The notes under the pieces: generated by a model
The model's input: the letters and a program-made list of their open reading frames with translations, nothing else
What the model was told of the DNA's origin: nothing
Database searches by the model: none
Assembly (NCBI GenBank): GCA_964432715.1
Contig: CAYSOW010000001.1
Location: forward strand, 1-64,000
Source of the DNA: Phocaeicola_A sp964432715
Lineage (GTDB): Bacteria > Bacteroidota > Bacteroidia > Bacteroidales > Bacteroidaceae
Direction: 5' to 3'
DNA length: 64,000 nt
Translations under genes and position numbers: made by a program
Shown: positions 17,936 through 26,771 of the stretch, piece by piece
How positions within the stretch are numbered: the first letter of the stretch is position 1
Layout of the letters: each line of letters starts with the position of its first letter

Positions 17936-18460
17936 TTAGAGATGCAGAACGCTCTCAACGTGTGCCTCGGCAGGGAAAATCTCTTTTCCTTTCAGCTCCT
18001 CCAGTTCGATGATGAAGTTTACGTAGGTAGCCTTCGGCGCAAATTTCTGCACCAAACGGTAGGCTGCCAACATTGTACCACCGGTGGCAAGCAGGTCGTC
18101 GTGGAGCAATACCACATCGTTCGACATGATGGCATCCTGATGTATCTGGATGGTATCCTTACCGTACTCCTTTTCGTAACTCTCCTCGAAAGTGTCGGCA
18201 GGCAACTTGCCCGGCTTACGTGCCATTACAAAACCGGCACCTAACTTCACGGCCAAAGCAGCACCCACCACGAAGCCTCTCGACTCAATGCCGACCACTT
18301 TTGTGATGCCTTTATCCTTATACTGTTCGTAGAGCATGTCTACCAAAGCTCGCAAACACTCCGCGTCTTTGAAGAGTGTCGTAATGTCCCAGAACTTGAT
18401 ACCCGGAATAGGGAAATCATCTACAGTTCTCAGATGTTCAATAAGAGTATTCTTATTCAT
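17936..18460 (-). CDS. apt: Adenine phosphoribosyltransferase
   Basis: Apt salvages adenine by converting it with PRPP to AMP. The 174-residue protein has the adenine-binding N-terminal FPIPGIKFWDITTLF, the flexible-loop region KPGKLP and the PRPP-binding motif VVLLHDDLLATGGTM. Length and ends are normal. It lies 56 bases after mnmG; a parS-like 16-mer is in that gap. Co-transcription with mnmG is likely because no terminator is visible between them. Confidence 0.97.
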   Translation of the reverse strand: MNKNTLIEHLRTVDDFPIPGIKFWDITTLFKDAECLRALVDMLYEQYKDKGITKVVGIESRGFVVGAALAVKLGAGFVMARKPGKLPADTFEESYEKEYGKDTIQIHQDAIMSNDVVLLHDDLLATGGTMLAAYRLVQKFAPKATYVNFIIELEELKGKEIFPAEAHVESVLHL

Positions 18461-18493
18461 TTTAAGCGATTTATTTATGTTTGTTAGAGTTTT

Positions 18494-18509
18494 TGTTTCA
18501 CGTGGAACG
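18494..18509 (-). promoter_or_regulatory. parS-like ParB-binding site
   Basis: The minus strand reads CGTTCCACGTGAAACA, which differs from the bacterial parS consensus TGTTNCACGTGAAACA only at the first base. It lies 7 bases past the mnmG stop codon, in non-coding DNA. parS sites are chromosomal centromere sites bound by ParB, often near the replication origin and near mnmG (gidA). No parA, parB or dnaA is in the window. Function is inferred from the match alone. Confidence 0.7.
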
Positions 18510-18516
18510 GAACGTC

Positions 18517-20388
18517 TTATTTGCGCAAAAGCACCAAAAGCACATTGATGTCGCTCGGCGAAATGCCCGGGATGCGTCCGGCTTGTGCCAATGTCTCCGG
18601 ATCGATGCGTTTCAACTTCTGACGAGCTTCGGTCGAGAGGGAGTTGAGCGTATCGTAATCAAACTTGCCTTTGATTTTTATGGTCTCCAATCGTCCCATC
18701 TTCTCCGCAATCATTCGTTCGCGTTCGATGTATCCTTGATACTTAATCTTGATTTCGGCTGCCTCAATAATCTCCTCCTTTCGTTCGCTGATGCCATCGA
18801 GTTCCTCTTTCAATGCATCGATATGTGGAGCGATTCCTTCCAGCGTCACCTGCGGACGATTAATCAAGTCGATCAATTTACAGCCGTGGCGCAAGGGAGT
18901 CGTACCCAACTGCTCCAAAGCGTCGTTAATCAGATCGGCGCGGACGGAGAAGTTCTTCGTGAACTCCACGATGCGGTCAATGGCTTCGCGCTTCTTGCAA
19001 AGCGTTTCGTAACGATCACTCTTCGCCAGTCCCAAACGATATGCCTTCTCGGTGAGACGCATATCCGCATCATCCTGACGCAGCAGAATACGATACTCGG
19101 CGCGCGAGGTAAACATACGATACGGCTCATCCACACCCTTCGTTACCAGGTCGTCAATCAGCACACCGATATAAGCTTCGTCGCGACCCAGTACAAACGG
19201 ATCGGCTCCGCTGCAATTGAGTGCTGCATTGATACCGGCAATCAAGCCCTGTCCGCCGGCCTCTTCGTAACCTGTGGTACCATTTACCTGACCCGCGAAG
19301 AAGAGATTCTTCACCACCTTCGATTCCAACGTATGCTTCAGCTGCGTCGGGTCGAAGTAATCATATTCGATGGCGTAACCCGGACGGTAGATGACCAGGT
19401 CCTTGAAAGCAGGCACCTTCTTCAACGCCTCGATTTGGATATTCATCGGCAATGATGAAGAGAAACCGTTCAGGTAGAGCTCGCGGGTCGTTTCACCCTC
19501 CGGCTCCAAAAACAGTTGATGTTGGTTCTTATCCGGGAACGTCACAATCTTCGTCTCGATACTGGGGCAATAGCGCGGACCGACACTCTGAATCTGACCG
19601 TTGTAAAGCGGTGAGTCGGGCAGACCGTCGCGCAAGATGCGGTGCACCTCCTCGTTGGTGTAGCAAGTCCAACAAGGGAGCTGCTTCAACTTCTTCGGCG
19701 TACCCATGAAAGAGAATTGGTGGAAATCCGATTCTCCCTCTTGCACCTCCATCAGTTCATAGTGCACACTGCGACCGTCGATACGCACCGGCGTACCTGT
19801 CTTCATACGTCCCACCGTGATACCGTGACGGGTAATCGATTCCGTCAGATGGTAGGAAGCAGGTTCCGCCATACGACCGCCCGGCAACTGTGTCCGTCCG
19901 ATGTGCAGCAGACCATTCAAGAAGGTACCCGCCGTGAGCACCACCGCCTTCGCCTGGAAAGTCACGTCGAGGTAAGTCTGCACCCCGGTCACCTCCCCGT
20001 TCTCCACCAGCAGTTCCTTCACCTGGTCCTGCCAGATATGCAAGTTGGGAATATTCTCCAGAATCTCGCGCCAAGTCCAGATAAACTTACCGCGGTCGCA
20101 TTGCGCACGAGGGCTCCACATCGCCGGACCTTTCGATCGGTTGAGCATACGGAACTGAATCGCTGTGCGGTCGGTCACGATACCCATGTAGCCACCCAGC
20201 GCATCAATCTCGCGCACAATCTGTCCCTTCGCGATACCTCCGACAGCCGGATTGCAACTCATCTGTCCAATCTTGTTCATGTCCATCGTAATGAGGCAAG
20301 TCTTCGCGCCCAGGTTGGCCGCCGCCGCCGCTGCTTCACATCCGGCGTGTCCGGCACCAATGACTATAACATCGTACTTAAATATCAT
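18517..20388 (-). CDS. mnmG: tRNA uridine-5-carboxymethylaminomethyl modification enzyme MnmG (GidA)
   Basis: MnmG is the FAD-binding partner of MnmE in forming the cmnm5 modification at wobble U34. The 623-residue protein begins MIFKYDVIVIGAGHAGCEAA with the Rossmann GxGxxG-type dinucleotide fold. It also has GGIAKGQIVREIDALGG and the late FAD motif GTTGYEEAGGQG. The reading can be extended seven codons to a GTG at 20409, but the ATG at 20388 matches family N termini and leaves a normal leader after the -7 box at 20425-20432. It heads the operon mnmG-apt-uvrC-dtd-mazG-deoC. Confidence 0.97.
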   Translation of the reverse strand: MIFKYDVIVIGAGHAGCEAAAAAANLGAKTCLITMDMNKIGQMSCNPAVGGIAKGQIVREIDALGGYMGIVTDRTAIQFRMLNRSKGPAMWSPRAQCDRGKFIWTWREILENIPNLHIWQDQVKELLVENGEVTGVQTYLDVTFQAKAVVLTAGTFLNGLLHIGRTQLPGGRMAEPASYHLTESITRHGITVGRMKTGTPVRIDGRSVHYELMEVQEGESDFHQFSFMGTPKKLKQLPCWTCYTNEEVHRILRDGLPDSPLYNGQIQSVGPRYCPSIETKIVTFPDKNQHQLFLEPEGETTRELYLNGFSSSLPMNIQIEALKKVPAFKDLVIYRPGYAIEYDYFDPTQLKHTLESKVVKNLFFAGQVNGTTGYEEAGGQGLIAGINAALNCSGADPFVLGRDEAYIGVLIDDLVTKGVDEPYRMFTSRAEYRILLRQDDADMRLTEKAYRLGLAKSDRYETLCKKREAIDRIVEFTKNFSVRADLINDALEQLGTTPLRHGCKLIDLINRPQVTLEGIAPHIDALKEELDGISERKEEIIEAAEIKIKYQGYIERERMIAEKMGRLETIKIKGKFDYDTLNSLSTEARQKLKRIDPETLAQAGRIPGISPSDINVLLVLLRK

Positions 20389-20424
20389 TCTTTTATTCTC
20401 TAAGTTCACTTAATCAACAACTTG

Positions 20425-20432
20425 CAAAGTTA
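20425..20432 (-). promoter_or_regulatory. -7 element for the mnmG operon
   Basis: The minus strand reads TAACTTTG (TAnnTTTG), 36 bases upstream of the mnmG ATG. TTG-rich sequence (TTGTTGTC) lies upstream, where a -33 TTTG would be expected. Confidence 0.6.
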
Positions 20433-20694
20433 CAAAAAAGTTGACAACAATAGGGTGCGTTCCGTGCTAGAAATTGTGAAACGCCCCAAACGAAATAAAA
20501 TCGGCAAGAAACCCTTCTGAGAATTCAAAATTCTCGACCCGTTGACCGAAACTTTAAAAATAAGCCAAGGAAATCGACTTAAAAGTCTGCAAAAACAAAT
20601 CAAAACTATTGAAAATCAATAAAATAAAAAGAGAAAAAAGAGTTGGATAAAACGATTGAAATAGAAGAAAAGCAGAAAAATCTTCAAAAATGAT

Positions 20695-20702
20695 TACCTT
20701 TG
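20695..20702 (+). promoter_or_regulatory. -7 element for the HAD hydrolase gene
   Basis: TACCTTTG matches TAnnTTTG, 22 bases upstream of the ATG at 20725. Confidence 0.6.
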
Positions 20703-20724
20703 CACCCTCAAAAAGAATAAAGGT

Positions 20725-21519
20725 ATGATCAAAGCATTATTTTTCGATATAGACGGAACCCTGGTGAGCTTCACCACCCACCGCATTCCGGAAAGCACCC
20801 TTTCCGCCATTCGTCAGGCCAAGCAGCGAGGAGTGAAGGTCTTCATCTCCACCGGACGCCCCCGTGCCATCATCAACAACCTCCGGGCATTGGAGGACGA
20901 GCAACTCATTGATGGCTACATCACCATGAACGGTGCCTACTGCTTCGCCGGCGAGCAACTCATCTCGGCGTCTCCCATTCCCGCCGAAGATGTGCGCCAC
21001 CTTATCCAACTTTGCGAAGAGTTGAAGTTCCCAACCATCTTCGTCGACGAGCACCAGCTCAAAGCCTGCTACCCCGATGAGCAAGTCCGCATGATTTTCG
21101 AGGAACACCTCAACGTCCCTGCGGAGATTCTCCCGGAGGTACCCACCAGCGCCATCTCCACGGAAGGTATCTACCAGATTACCCCCTTCCTTACCGCCGA
21201 GATGGAGGTTGAGTACGGTCACCTCTACCCCCATTGCGAGTCGAACCGCTGGTACCCTGCCTTCACCGACTTGACCAAGAAAGGTACCACCAAACAGCAA
21301 GGCGTTGACGCCATCTGTGCCCATTTCGGCATTCAACTTTCAGAGACCATGAGCTTCGGCGACGGAGGAAATGACGTCAGCATGCTGCGCCACACCGCCA
21401 TCGGAGTTGCTATGGGTAACGCAACGCCCGAAGTGCAGCAATATGCCAACTACGTCACCGCCCACATTGATGACGACGGCGTACAGAAAGCCCTGCAACA
21501 TTTCGGTGTCATCGACTAA
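20725..21519 (+). CDS. Cof-type HAD-superfamily phosphatase
   Basis: A 264-residue cytoplasmic HAD phosphatase of the Cof (C2-cap, type IIB) family. It begins MIKALFFDIDGTLVSF, with the catalytic DxDGT motif. The Ser/Thr motif is ISTGRPR, the Lys is in KKGTTKQQGVDAI and the metal-binding motif IV is FGDGGNDVSML. Family members dephosphorylate sugar phosphates, pyridoxal phosphate or FMN; the substrate here is unknown. It has its own promoter and is followed after 87 bases by the acetyltransferase-parE operon promoter. Confidence 0.93.
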   Translation: MIKALFFDIDGTLVSFTTHRIPESTLSAIRQAKQRGVKVFISTGRPRAIINNLRALEDEQLIDGYITMNGAYCFAGEQLISASPIPAEDVRHLIQLCEELKFPTIFVDEHQLKACYPDEQVRMIFEEHLNVPAEILPEVPTSAISTEGIYQITPFLTAEMEVEYGHLYPHCESNRWYPAFTDLTKKGTTKQQGVDAICAHFGIQLSETMSFGDGGNDVSMLRHTAIGVAMGNATPEVQQYANYVTAHIDDDGVQKALQHFGVID

Positions 21520-21552
21520 ACAGAAAGACAAATCCTTTGCATTTTTTAGATG

Positions 21553-21568
21553 AATTTGTCGACAAATT
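21553..21568. promoter_or_regulatory. Perfect 16-bp palindrome, operator-like
   Basis: AATTTGTCGACAAATT is a perfect palindrome ending 2 bases before the -7 box at 21571-21578. It therefore occupies the spacer between -33 and -7, where repressors of Bacteroides promoters would interfere. The regulator is unknown. Confidence 0.55.
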
Positions 21569-21570
21569 TA

Positions 21571-21578
21571 TATCTTTG
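21571..21578 (+). promoter_or_regulatory. -7 element for the acetyltransferase-parE-coaD operon
   Basis: TATCTTTG matches TAnnTTTG, 28 bases upstream of the ATG at 21607. Confidence 0.6.
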
Positions 21579-21606
21579 CATATTCATTATCAAATAAAAA
21601 GGAATA

Positions 21607-22743
21607 ATGTCAGTTACAATCAAAGAAGTTAAGACCCCCAAAGAGTTGAAAGCCTTCATTCGCTTCAACTATGAATTATATAAAGGTAATCCCTATTCCG
21701 TGCCCGATCTTTATGACGACATGGTAAACACCTTCAGTCCCCAAAAGAACCCTGCCTTCGAATTCTGCGAAGCGAGCTACTTCCTCGCCCTGCGTGACGA
21801 CAAGATTGTGGGACGAGTGGCAGCCATCATCAACCATCGTGCCAACGACACGTGGCAGAAGAAAGAGGTGCGCTTCGGCTGGATTGACTTCATTGACGAC
21901 GCTGAAGTGGCTGATGCCCTCATCGCAGCTGTAGAACAGTGGGGCAAAGCCAAAGGCATGGACACCATCCAGGGCCCTCTCGGCTTCACTGATATGGATG
22001 CCGAAGGTATGCTGGTGGAAGGATTCGACCGACTCAGCACCATGGCCACCATCTACAACTATCCCTACTATCCGCAGCACATGGAGCGTATGGGCTTTGA
22101 GAAAGATGCCGACTGGGTAGAGTTCATCATCTATGTCCCCGAGACTGTCCCCGAGAAGATGCAACGCATCTCCGACCTCATCTCTCGCAAGTACCACCTT
22201 CACATCAAGAAGTTGAAGAATATGAAGGAGGTACGTGCCGGCGGATATGGCGAGAAGATTTTCCAACTGATTAATGAATCTTATGCCCCGCTCTATGGTT
22301 TCTCCCGGATGACCGAGGCGCAGATTAAACAATATATAGAGATGTATCTGCCCATCCTCGACCTCCGCATGGTGACGCTGGTGGAAGATGAGCAGAACGA
22401 ATTGGTGGCCGTAGGAATCTCCATGGCCTCCCTTTCACGTGCACTGCAGAAAGCCAAAGGCAAGATGTTCCCCTTCGGATGGTTCCATCTAGCCAAGGCG
22501 CTCTTCTTGAAGCGTCCCGATACCCTCGACCTTCTGCTGGTGGGCGTCAAGCCCGAGTATCAGAGTCGTGGCGTGAACGCCCTGCTCTTCACCGACCTCA
22601 TCCCTACCTATCGCAAGCTGGGTTATGTGAAGGCTGAGAGCAATCCTGAGCTGGAGACCAACAACAAGGTGCAGGCGCAGTGGGAATACTTCGAGACCGA
22701 GCAGCACAAGCGTCGCCGTGCTTATAAGAAATCCATCAGATAA
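21607..22743 (+). CDS. GNAT-like N-acetyltransferase domain protein
   Basis: This 378-residue cytoplasmic protein is a large GNAT-fold protein common in Bacteroidales. The first half includes LRDDKIVGRVAAIINH, typical of GNAT beta-strands 2-4, and QGPLGFTDMDAEGMLVEGFD. The second half has a further GNAT-like segment (VEDEQNELVAVGISM and VGVKPEYQSRGVNALLF, the latter resembling an acyl-CoA-binding pyrophosphate loop). Substrate unknown. It is 10 bases upstream of parE and appears to be the first gene of its operon. I know no demonstrated link between it and topoisomerase function. Confidence 0.75.
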   Translation: MSVTIKEVKTPKELKAFIRFNYELYKGNPYSVPDLYDDMVNTFSPQKNPAFEFCEASYFLALRDDKIVGRVAAIINHRANDTWQKKEVRFGWIDFIDDAEVADALIAAVEQWGKAKGMDTIQGPLGFTDMDAEGMLVEGFDRLSTMATIYNYPYYPQHMERMGFEKDADWVEFIIYVPETVPEKMQRISDLISRKYHLHIKKLKNMKEVRAGGYGEKIFQLINESYAPLYGFSRMTEAQIKQYIEMYLPILDLRMVTLVEDEQNELVAVGISMASLSRALQKAKGKMFPFGWFHLAKALFLKRPDTLDLLLVGVKPEYQSRGVNALLFTDLIPTYRKLGYVKAESNPELETNNKVQAQWEYFETEQHKRRRAYKKSIR

Positions 22744-22753
22744 AAGATATACC

Positions 22754-24688
22754 ATGGAAGAGATTGAAAAGCAAACCCCGGAAACCGTCAGTTACACCGA
22801 CGACAACATCCGTCACCTCAGTGACATGGAGCATGTGCGTACCCGTCCCGGTATGTACATCGGAAAGTTGGGCGACGGTAGTTATGCCGAAGATGGAATC
22901 TACGTACTCCTCAAGGAGGTCATCGACAACAGTATCGACGAGTTTAAGATGCAAGCCGGTAAGAAGATTGAGATTGAACTGGAGGAGAACCTGCGCGTCA
23001 GTGTACGCGACTATGGTCGTGGCATTCCGCAGGGAAAACTCATTGAGGCGGTCAGCGTCTTGAACACCGGAGGTAAGTATGACAGTAAGGCGTTTAAGAA
23101 GAGCGTTGGACTGAATGGTGTGGGTGTGAAGGCGGTGAATGCCCTCAGCGCACACTTCACGGTGCGTAGTTATCGCGACGGAAAGGTGCGTGAAGCTACC
23201 TTCGAGAAGGGCGTGCTGCTCACTGATGAGACCCGCTCCACCGACGAGGAGAACGGTACTTACATCTTCTTTGAGCCTGATGCCACCCTCTTCGAGAACT
23301 ATAGTTTCCGTGGCGAGTACATCGAAACGATGCTGCGCAACTATACCTATCTGAACACTGGTCTCTCCATTCTCTATAATGGACGCCGCATCCTCTCGCG
23401 CAACGGTCTGGAGGACTTGCTCAACGATACGATGACTGCGTCACCGCTCTATCCCATTGTGCACCTGAGCGGCGAAGACATTGAGATTGCTTTCACTCAC
23501 ACGGCCCAGTACGGCGAGGAGTACCACTCCTTTGTCAACGGTCAGCACACCACGCAGGGAGGTACTCATCAGAGTGCCTTCAAGGAGCATATTGCTCGCA
23601 CCATCAAAGAGTTCTATAACAAGAACTTCGACTATAACGACATTCGTAACGGACTGGTGGCTGCCATTGCCATCAATGTGGAAGAACCTGTCTTCGAGAG
23701 TCAGACCAAGGTGAAACTTGGTTCCACCAAGATGGCTCCCAACGGGGGCAACCTCAACAAGTTTGTGGGCGACTTTATCAAGACGGAAGTCGACAACTAC
23801 CTCCACAAACATGCCGATATCGCCGAGATTCTTCAGCAGAAGATTCAGGAGTCGGAAAAAGAGCGCAAGGCCATCGCCGGTGTGACGAAACTAGCCCGTG
23901 AGCGTGCCAAGAAAGCCAACCTGCACAACCGCAAGTTGCGCGACTGCCGTGTCCATCTGAACGACACTAAGGGCGACCTACTGGAAGAGAGCAGTATTTT
24001 CATCACCGAGGGTGACTCTGCCAGCGGATCCATCACCAAGAGTCGCGACGTCAACACGCAGGCGGTCTTCAGCTTGCGCGGTAAGCCCCTCAACTCTTAC
24101 GGTCTCACCAAGAAGGTGGTCTACGAGAACGAAGAGTTCAACTTGCTGCAAGCTGCTCTCAACATTGAGGACGGCCTCGACGGACTGCGTTACAACAAGG
24201 TGATTGTGGCCACTGATGCCGATGTCGACGGTATGCACATCCGTCTGCTGATGATTACCTTCTTCCTGCAGTTCTTCCCCGAACTCATCAAGAAGGGACA
24301 CGTCTACATCCTTCAGACTCCGCTCTTCCGTGTGCGTAACCGCAAGAAGCGCATCAAGGGCGCCAAGGCGGAGAAGGGTGGACGCGACGATTATGAAACC
24401 ATCTACTGCTACACCGATGAGGAGCGTGTGGCAGCCATCAATAAACTTAGTCCCGACCCCGAGATTACCCGATTCAAAGGTCTGGGAGAGATTTCGCCCG
24501 ACGAGTTCCGCCATTTCATTGGTAAGGATATGCGTCTGGAGCCGGTGACCCTCCGCAAGACCGATGCCGTGAAGGAGTTGCTGGAGTTCTACATGGGTAA
24601 GAACACCATGGAACGCCAGGGATTCATCATCGACAACCTGGTGATTGAAGAGGACGTGGCAAACGGTGATGAGGAGGGTGAAGCATGA
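22754..24688 (+). CDS. parE: DNA topoisomerase IV subunit B (type IIA topoisomerase ATPase subunit)
   Basis: The ATPase/TOPRIM subunit of a type IIA topoisomerase. The 644-residue protein has the GHKL ATP-binding motifs (LLKEVIDNSIDEF with the catalytic Glu, RDYGRGIPQG, GLNGVGVKAVNAL), the transducer, and the TOPRIM motifs FITEGDSASGS and VATDADVDGMHIR. It lacks the long GyrB insertions, and the EGDSASGS form together with the short length supports ParE rather than GyrB. The start at 22754 is used because the 12-codon upstream extension overlaps the acetyltransferase reading. It ends in a 4-base ATGA overlap with coaD. The ParC partner is not in the window. Confidence 0.88.
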   Translation: MEEIEKQTPETVSYTDDNIRHLSDMEHVRTRPGMYIGKLGDGSYAEDGIYVLLKEVIDNSIDEFKMQAGKKIEIELEENLRVSVRDYGRGIPQGKLIEAVSVLNTGGKYDSKAFKKSVGLNGVGVKAVNALSAHFTVRSYRDGKVREATFEKGVLLTDETRSTDEENGTYIFFEPDATLFENYSFRGEYIETMLRNYTYLNTGLSILYNGRRILSRNGLEDLLNDTMTASPLYPIVHLSGEDIEIAFTHTAQYGEEYHSFVNGQHTTQGGTHQSAFKEHIARTIKEFYNKNFDYNDIRNGLVAAIAINVEEPVFESQTKVKLGSTKMAPNGGNLNKFVGDFIKTEVDNYLHKHADIAEILQQKIQESEKERKAIAGVTKLARERAKKANLHNRKLRDCRVHLNDTKGDLLEESSIFITEGDSASGSITKSRDVNTQAVFSLRGKPLNSYGLTKKVVYENEEFNLLQAALNIEDGLDGLRYNKVIVATDADVDGMHIRLLMITFFLQFFPELIKKGHVYILQTPLFRVRNRKKRIKGAKAEKGGRDDYETIYCYTDEERVAAINKLSPDPEITRFKGLGEISPDEFRHFIGKDMRLEPVTLRKTDAVKELLEFYMGKNTMERQGFIIDNLVIEEDVANGDEEGEA

Positions 24689-25140
24689 AAAGAGCCATCT
24701 TCCCCGGAACCTTCGACCCCTTCACCACGGGACATTTCTCGGTGGTGAAGCGTTCGCTTACGCTGGTGGATGAATTGATCATCGGCATCGGCGTCAACGA
24801 GGGTAAACGCACGTTGCTCCCGGTGGAGAAGCGTGTGGAGATGGTGCGCCGACTCTATGCCGACGAGCCACGCGTCAAGGTGGAGGCCTACAGTGACCTC
24901 ACCATTGACTTTGCCCGCCGGATGGGGGCTGACCTTATCATCCGCGGTATTCGCACGGTGAAGGACTTTGAGTATGAGGAGACCATTGCCGACATCAATC
25001 GGCAGCTCTCGGGCATCGAGACCATCCTGCTCTTCACCGAGCCGCAACTCACTTGTGTCAGCTCCAGCATGGTGCGCGAATTGCTTAGTTTTGGAAAAGA
25101 TATCAGTAGCTTCCTTCCCGAGGGGATGAAGCTCGACTAA
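24685..25140 (+). CDS. coaD: Phosphopantetheine adenylyltransferase
   Basis: CoaD transfers AMP from ATP to 4'-phosphopantetheine in coenzyme A synthesis. The 151-residue protein has the nucleotidyltransferase signature FPGTFDPFTTGHFSV (T/HxGH) and the C-terminal TCVSSSMVREL, which closes the active site. Its length is typical. The ATG overlaps the parE stop (ATGA), implying translational coupling; an S41 protease follows 12 bases later. Confidence 0.96.
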   Translation: MKRAIFPGTFDPFTTGHFSVVKRSLTLVDELIIGIGVNEGKRTLLPVEKRVEMVRRLYADEPRVKVEAYSDLTIDFARRMGADLIIRGIRTVKDFEYEETIADINRQLSGIETILLFTEPQLTCVSSSMVRELLSFGKDISSFLPEGMKLD

Positions 25141-25152
25141 AGAACCGTTATT

Positions 25153-26754
25153 ATGAAAAAGAGTATTCTTCTCTTCGGACTCCTGCTTGTGGCGGGACTC
25201 CTTCCGATACAGGCGCAGCACGTTGATCGTCTTTCGCCTGCCCGCAAACTGCAGATTGCTGAGTTTGCCATCACTCAATTATATGTCGACACGGTGCAGG
25301 AGAACCGCTTGGTGGAAGCTGCCATCGTGAAGATGCTTGAACAGCTCGATCCGCACTCGGTCTATGCCAATGCGGAGGAGGTGAAGAAGATGAACGAGCC
25401 GTTGCAGGGAAACTTCGAGGGCATCGGTGTGCAGTTTCAAATGGTGGAAGATACGTTGCTGATTATTCAGCCGGTGTCGGGCGGCCCTTCTGAGAAGGTG
25501 GGCATCCTGGCGGGCGACCGCATCATCCATGTGAACGATACGGCCATTGCGGGGGTGAAGATGAGCACGGAGGAGATTATGAGTCGCTTGCGTGGTCCCA
25601 AGGGGAGCAAGGTGCGTCTGGGAATCGTTCGTCGCGGCTTCTCAGAGGAGCTCTCTTACACGGTGACGCGCGATAAGATTCCGGTGTACAGCATTGACGC
25701 GGTGCACATGATGGAGAAGGGTATCGGCTACATCCGTATCAATAACTTCGGTGCGACGACGGTGGATGAGTTTAAGGAGGGCTTGAAGAAGTTGCGCAAG
25801 CAGGGCATGAAGGATTTGGTGCTCGACCTGCAGGGCAATGGCGGCGGTTATCTCAATGCGGCGGTGGGCTTGGCCAACGAGTTCTTGAACGCTGATGAGC
25901 TGATTGTCTATACCGAGGGTAGGGCGCAGGCTCGAAAGTCGTACAGAGCGCAAGGAAATGGTCAATTCCGCCAGGGACGACTGGTGGTGCTGGTGGATTC
26001 TTACACGGCATCGGCTTCTGAGATTGTGACGGGAGCGGTGCAGGACTGGGACCGTGCCTTGGTGGTGGGTCGCCGTTCGTTTGGTAAGGGACTGGTGCAG
26101 CGCCCGGTGGATTTGCCGGATGGCTCGATGATTCGTCTCACGGTGGCGCGTTATTACACACCGAGCGGCCGATGCATTCAGAAGCCTTACGAGAGTGTGG
26201 AGAAGTATCATGCGGATTTGATTTCGCGTTATAATAGTGGGGAGATGACGAATGCGGACAGCATTCATTTCCCGGATTCTTTGCGTTACACCACGCTGAA
26301 GCTGGGCCGCACGGTGTACGGCGGTGGCGGCATCATGCCGGATTATTACATTCCGGTGGATACGGCGCGTTACACGGATTATCATTTGCGTCTTTCGGCG
26401 AAGGGGGCGATTAATAAGACGTGCTTGCAGTACACGGATGAGCACCGCGAGGAGCTGAAGCGTAGTTATAAGAATTTCGATGAGTTCGATCGTCGCTTTA
26501 CGGTGCCGGCGGAGATGCTGGAGCGCCTGGTAAAGGTGGGCGAGGAGCTGGGTGTACCCAAGCAAGAGGAACAGTGGCTGCAGTCGCAAGAGATGATTCA
26601 GTTGCAGCTGAAGGCGCTGATTGCGCGCGATTTGTGGGACATGGATTGTTATTATCATCTGATGAACCGCAGCAACGAGAGTGTGAAGAAGGCGCTGGAG
26701 TTGCTTCACGAGTCGGATTTTGAGTCGCTGCTGTGTAAAAAGAAATCGATGTAA
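25153..26754 (+). CDS. C-terminal-processing (S41) peptidase
   Basis: An exported carboxy-terminal processing protease of 533 residues. It has a signal peptide (MKKSILLFGLLLVAG..., cut near IQAQ), a PDZ domain at about 90-165 (GIGVQFQM, VSGGPSEKVGILAGDRII), and the S41 catalytic core with DLQGNGGGYLNAAVGL, the nucleophile Ser in SYTASASEIVTGAVQ and the general-base Lys in RRSFGKGLVQ. It probably works in the periplasm on proteins with exposed C termini. A C-terminal helical extension (about 400-533) is also present. The adjacent coaD and ybeY suggest one constitutive operon. Confidence 0.93.
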   Translation: MKKSILLFGLLLVAGLLPIQAQHVDRLSPARKLQIAEFAITQLYVDTVQENRLVEAAIVKMLEQLDPHSVYANAEEVKKMNEPLQGNFEGIGVQFQMVEDTLLIIQPVSGGPSEKVGILAGDRIIHVNDTAIAGVKMSTEEIMSRLRGPKGSKVRLGIVRRGFSEELSYTVTRDKIPVYSIDAVHMMEKGIGYIRINNFGATTVDEFKEGLKKLRKQGMKDLVLDLQGNGGGYLNAAVGLANEFLNADELIVYTEGRAQARKSYRAQGNGQFRQGRLVVLVDSYTASASEIVTGAVQDWDRALVVGRRSFGKGLVQRPVDLPDGSMIRLTVARYYTPSGRCIQKPYESVEKYHADLISRYNSGEMTNADSIHFPDSLRYTTLKLGRTVYGGGGIMPDYYIPVDTARYTDYHLRLSAKGAINKTCLQYTDEHREELKRSYKNFDEFDRRFTVPAEMLERLVKVGEELGVPKQEEQWLQSQEMIQLQLKALIARDLWDMDCYYHLMNRSNESVKKALELLHESDFESLLCKKKSM

Positions 26755-26771
26755 ACTAAAAACTAAATAGG

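Larger units (their letters stand above)
20389..20724. other. Divergent intergenic region mnmG / HAD gene
   Basis: 336 A-rich bases without a credible gene. It holds a minus -7 box for mnmG (20425-20432), a plus -7 box for the HAD gene (20695-20702) and a 7-bp inverted repeat GAGAATT/AATTCTC with a 3-base loop at 20519-20535. The 20570-20690 stretch is very A-rich and carries no further motif that I recognise. Confidence 0.7.

Noticed and set aside
20389..20409. GTG start of mnmG seven codons upstream
   Set aside because: The ATG at 20388 matches the usual N terminus of the family.
20519..20535. Short inverted repeat GAGAATT/AATTCTC as a terminator
   Set aside because: Stem of only 7 A/T-rich pairs without a T-run, between divergent genes where no transcript should end.
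25642..26709. 355-codon minus-strand ORF
   Set aside because: Antisense to the S41 peptidase, extremely His/Arg/Leu/Ile-rich; no domain pattern.
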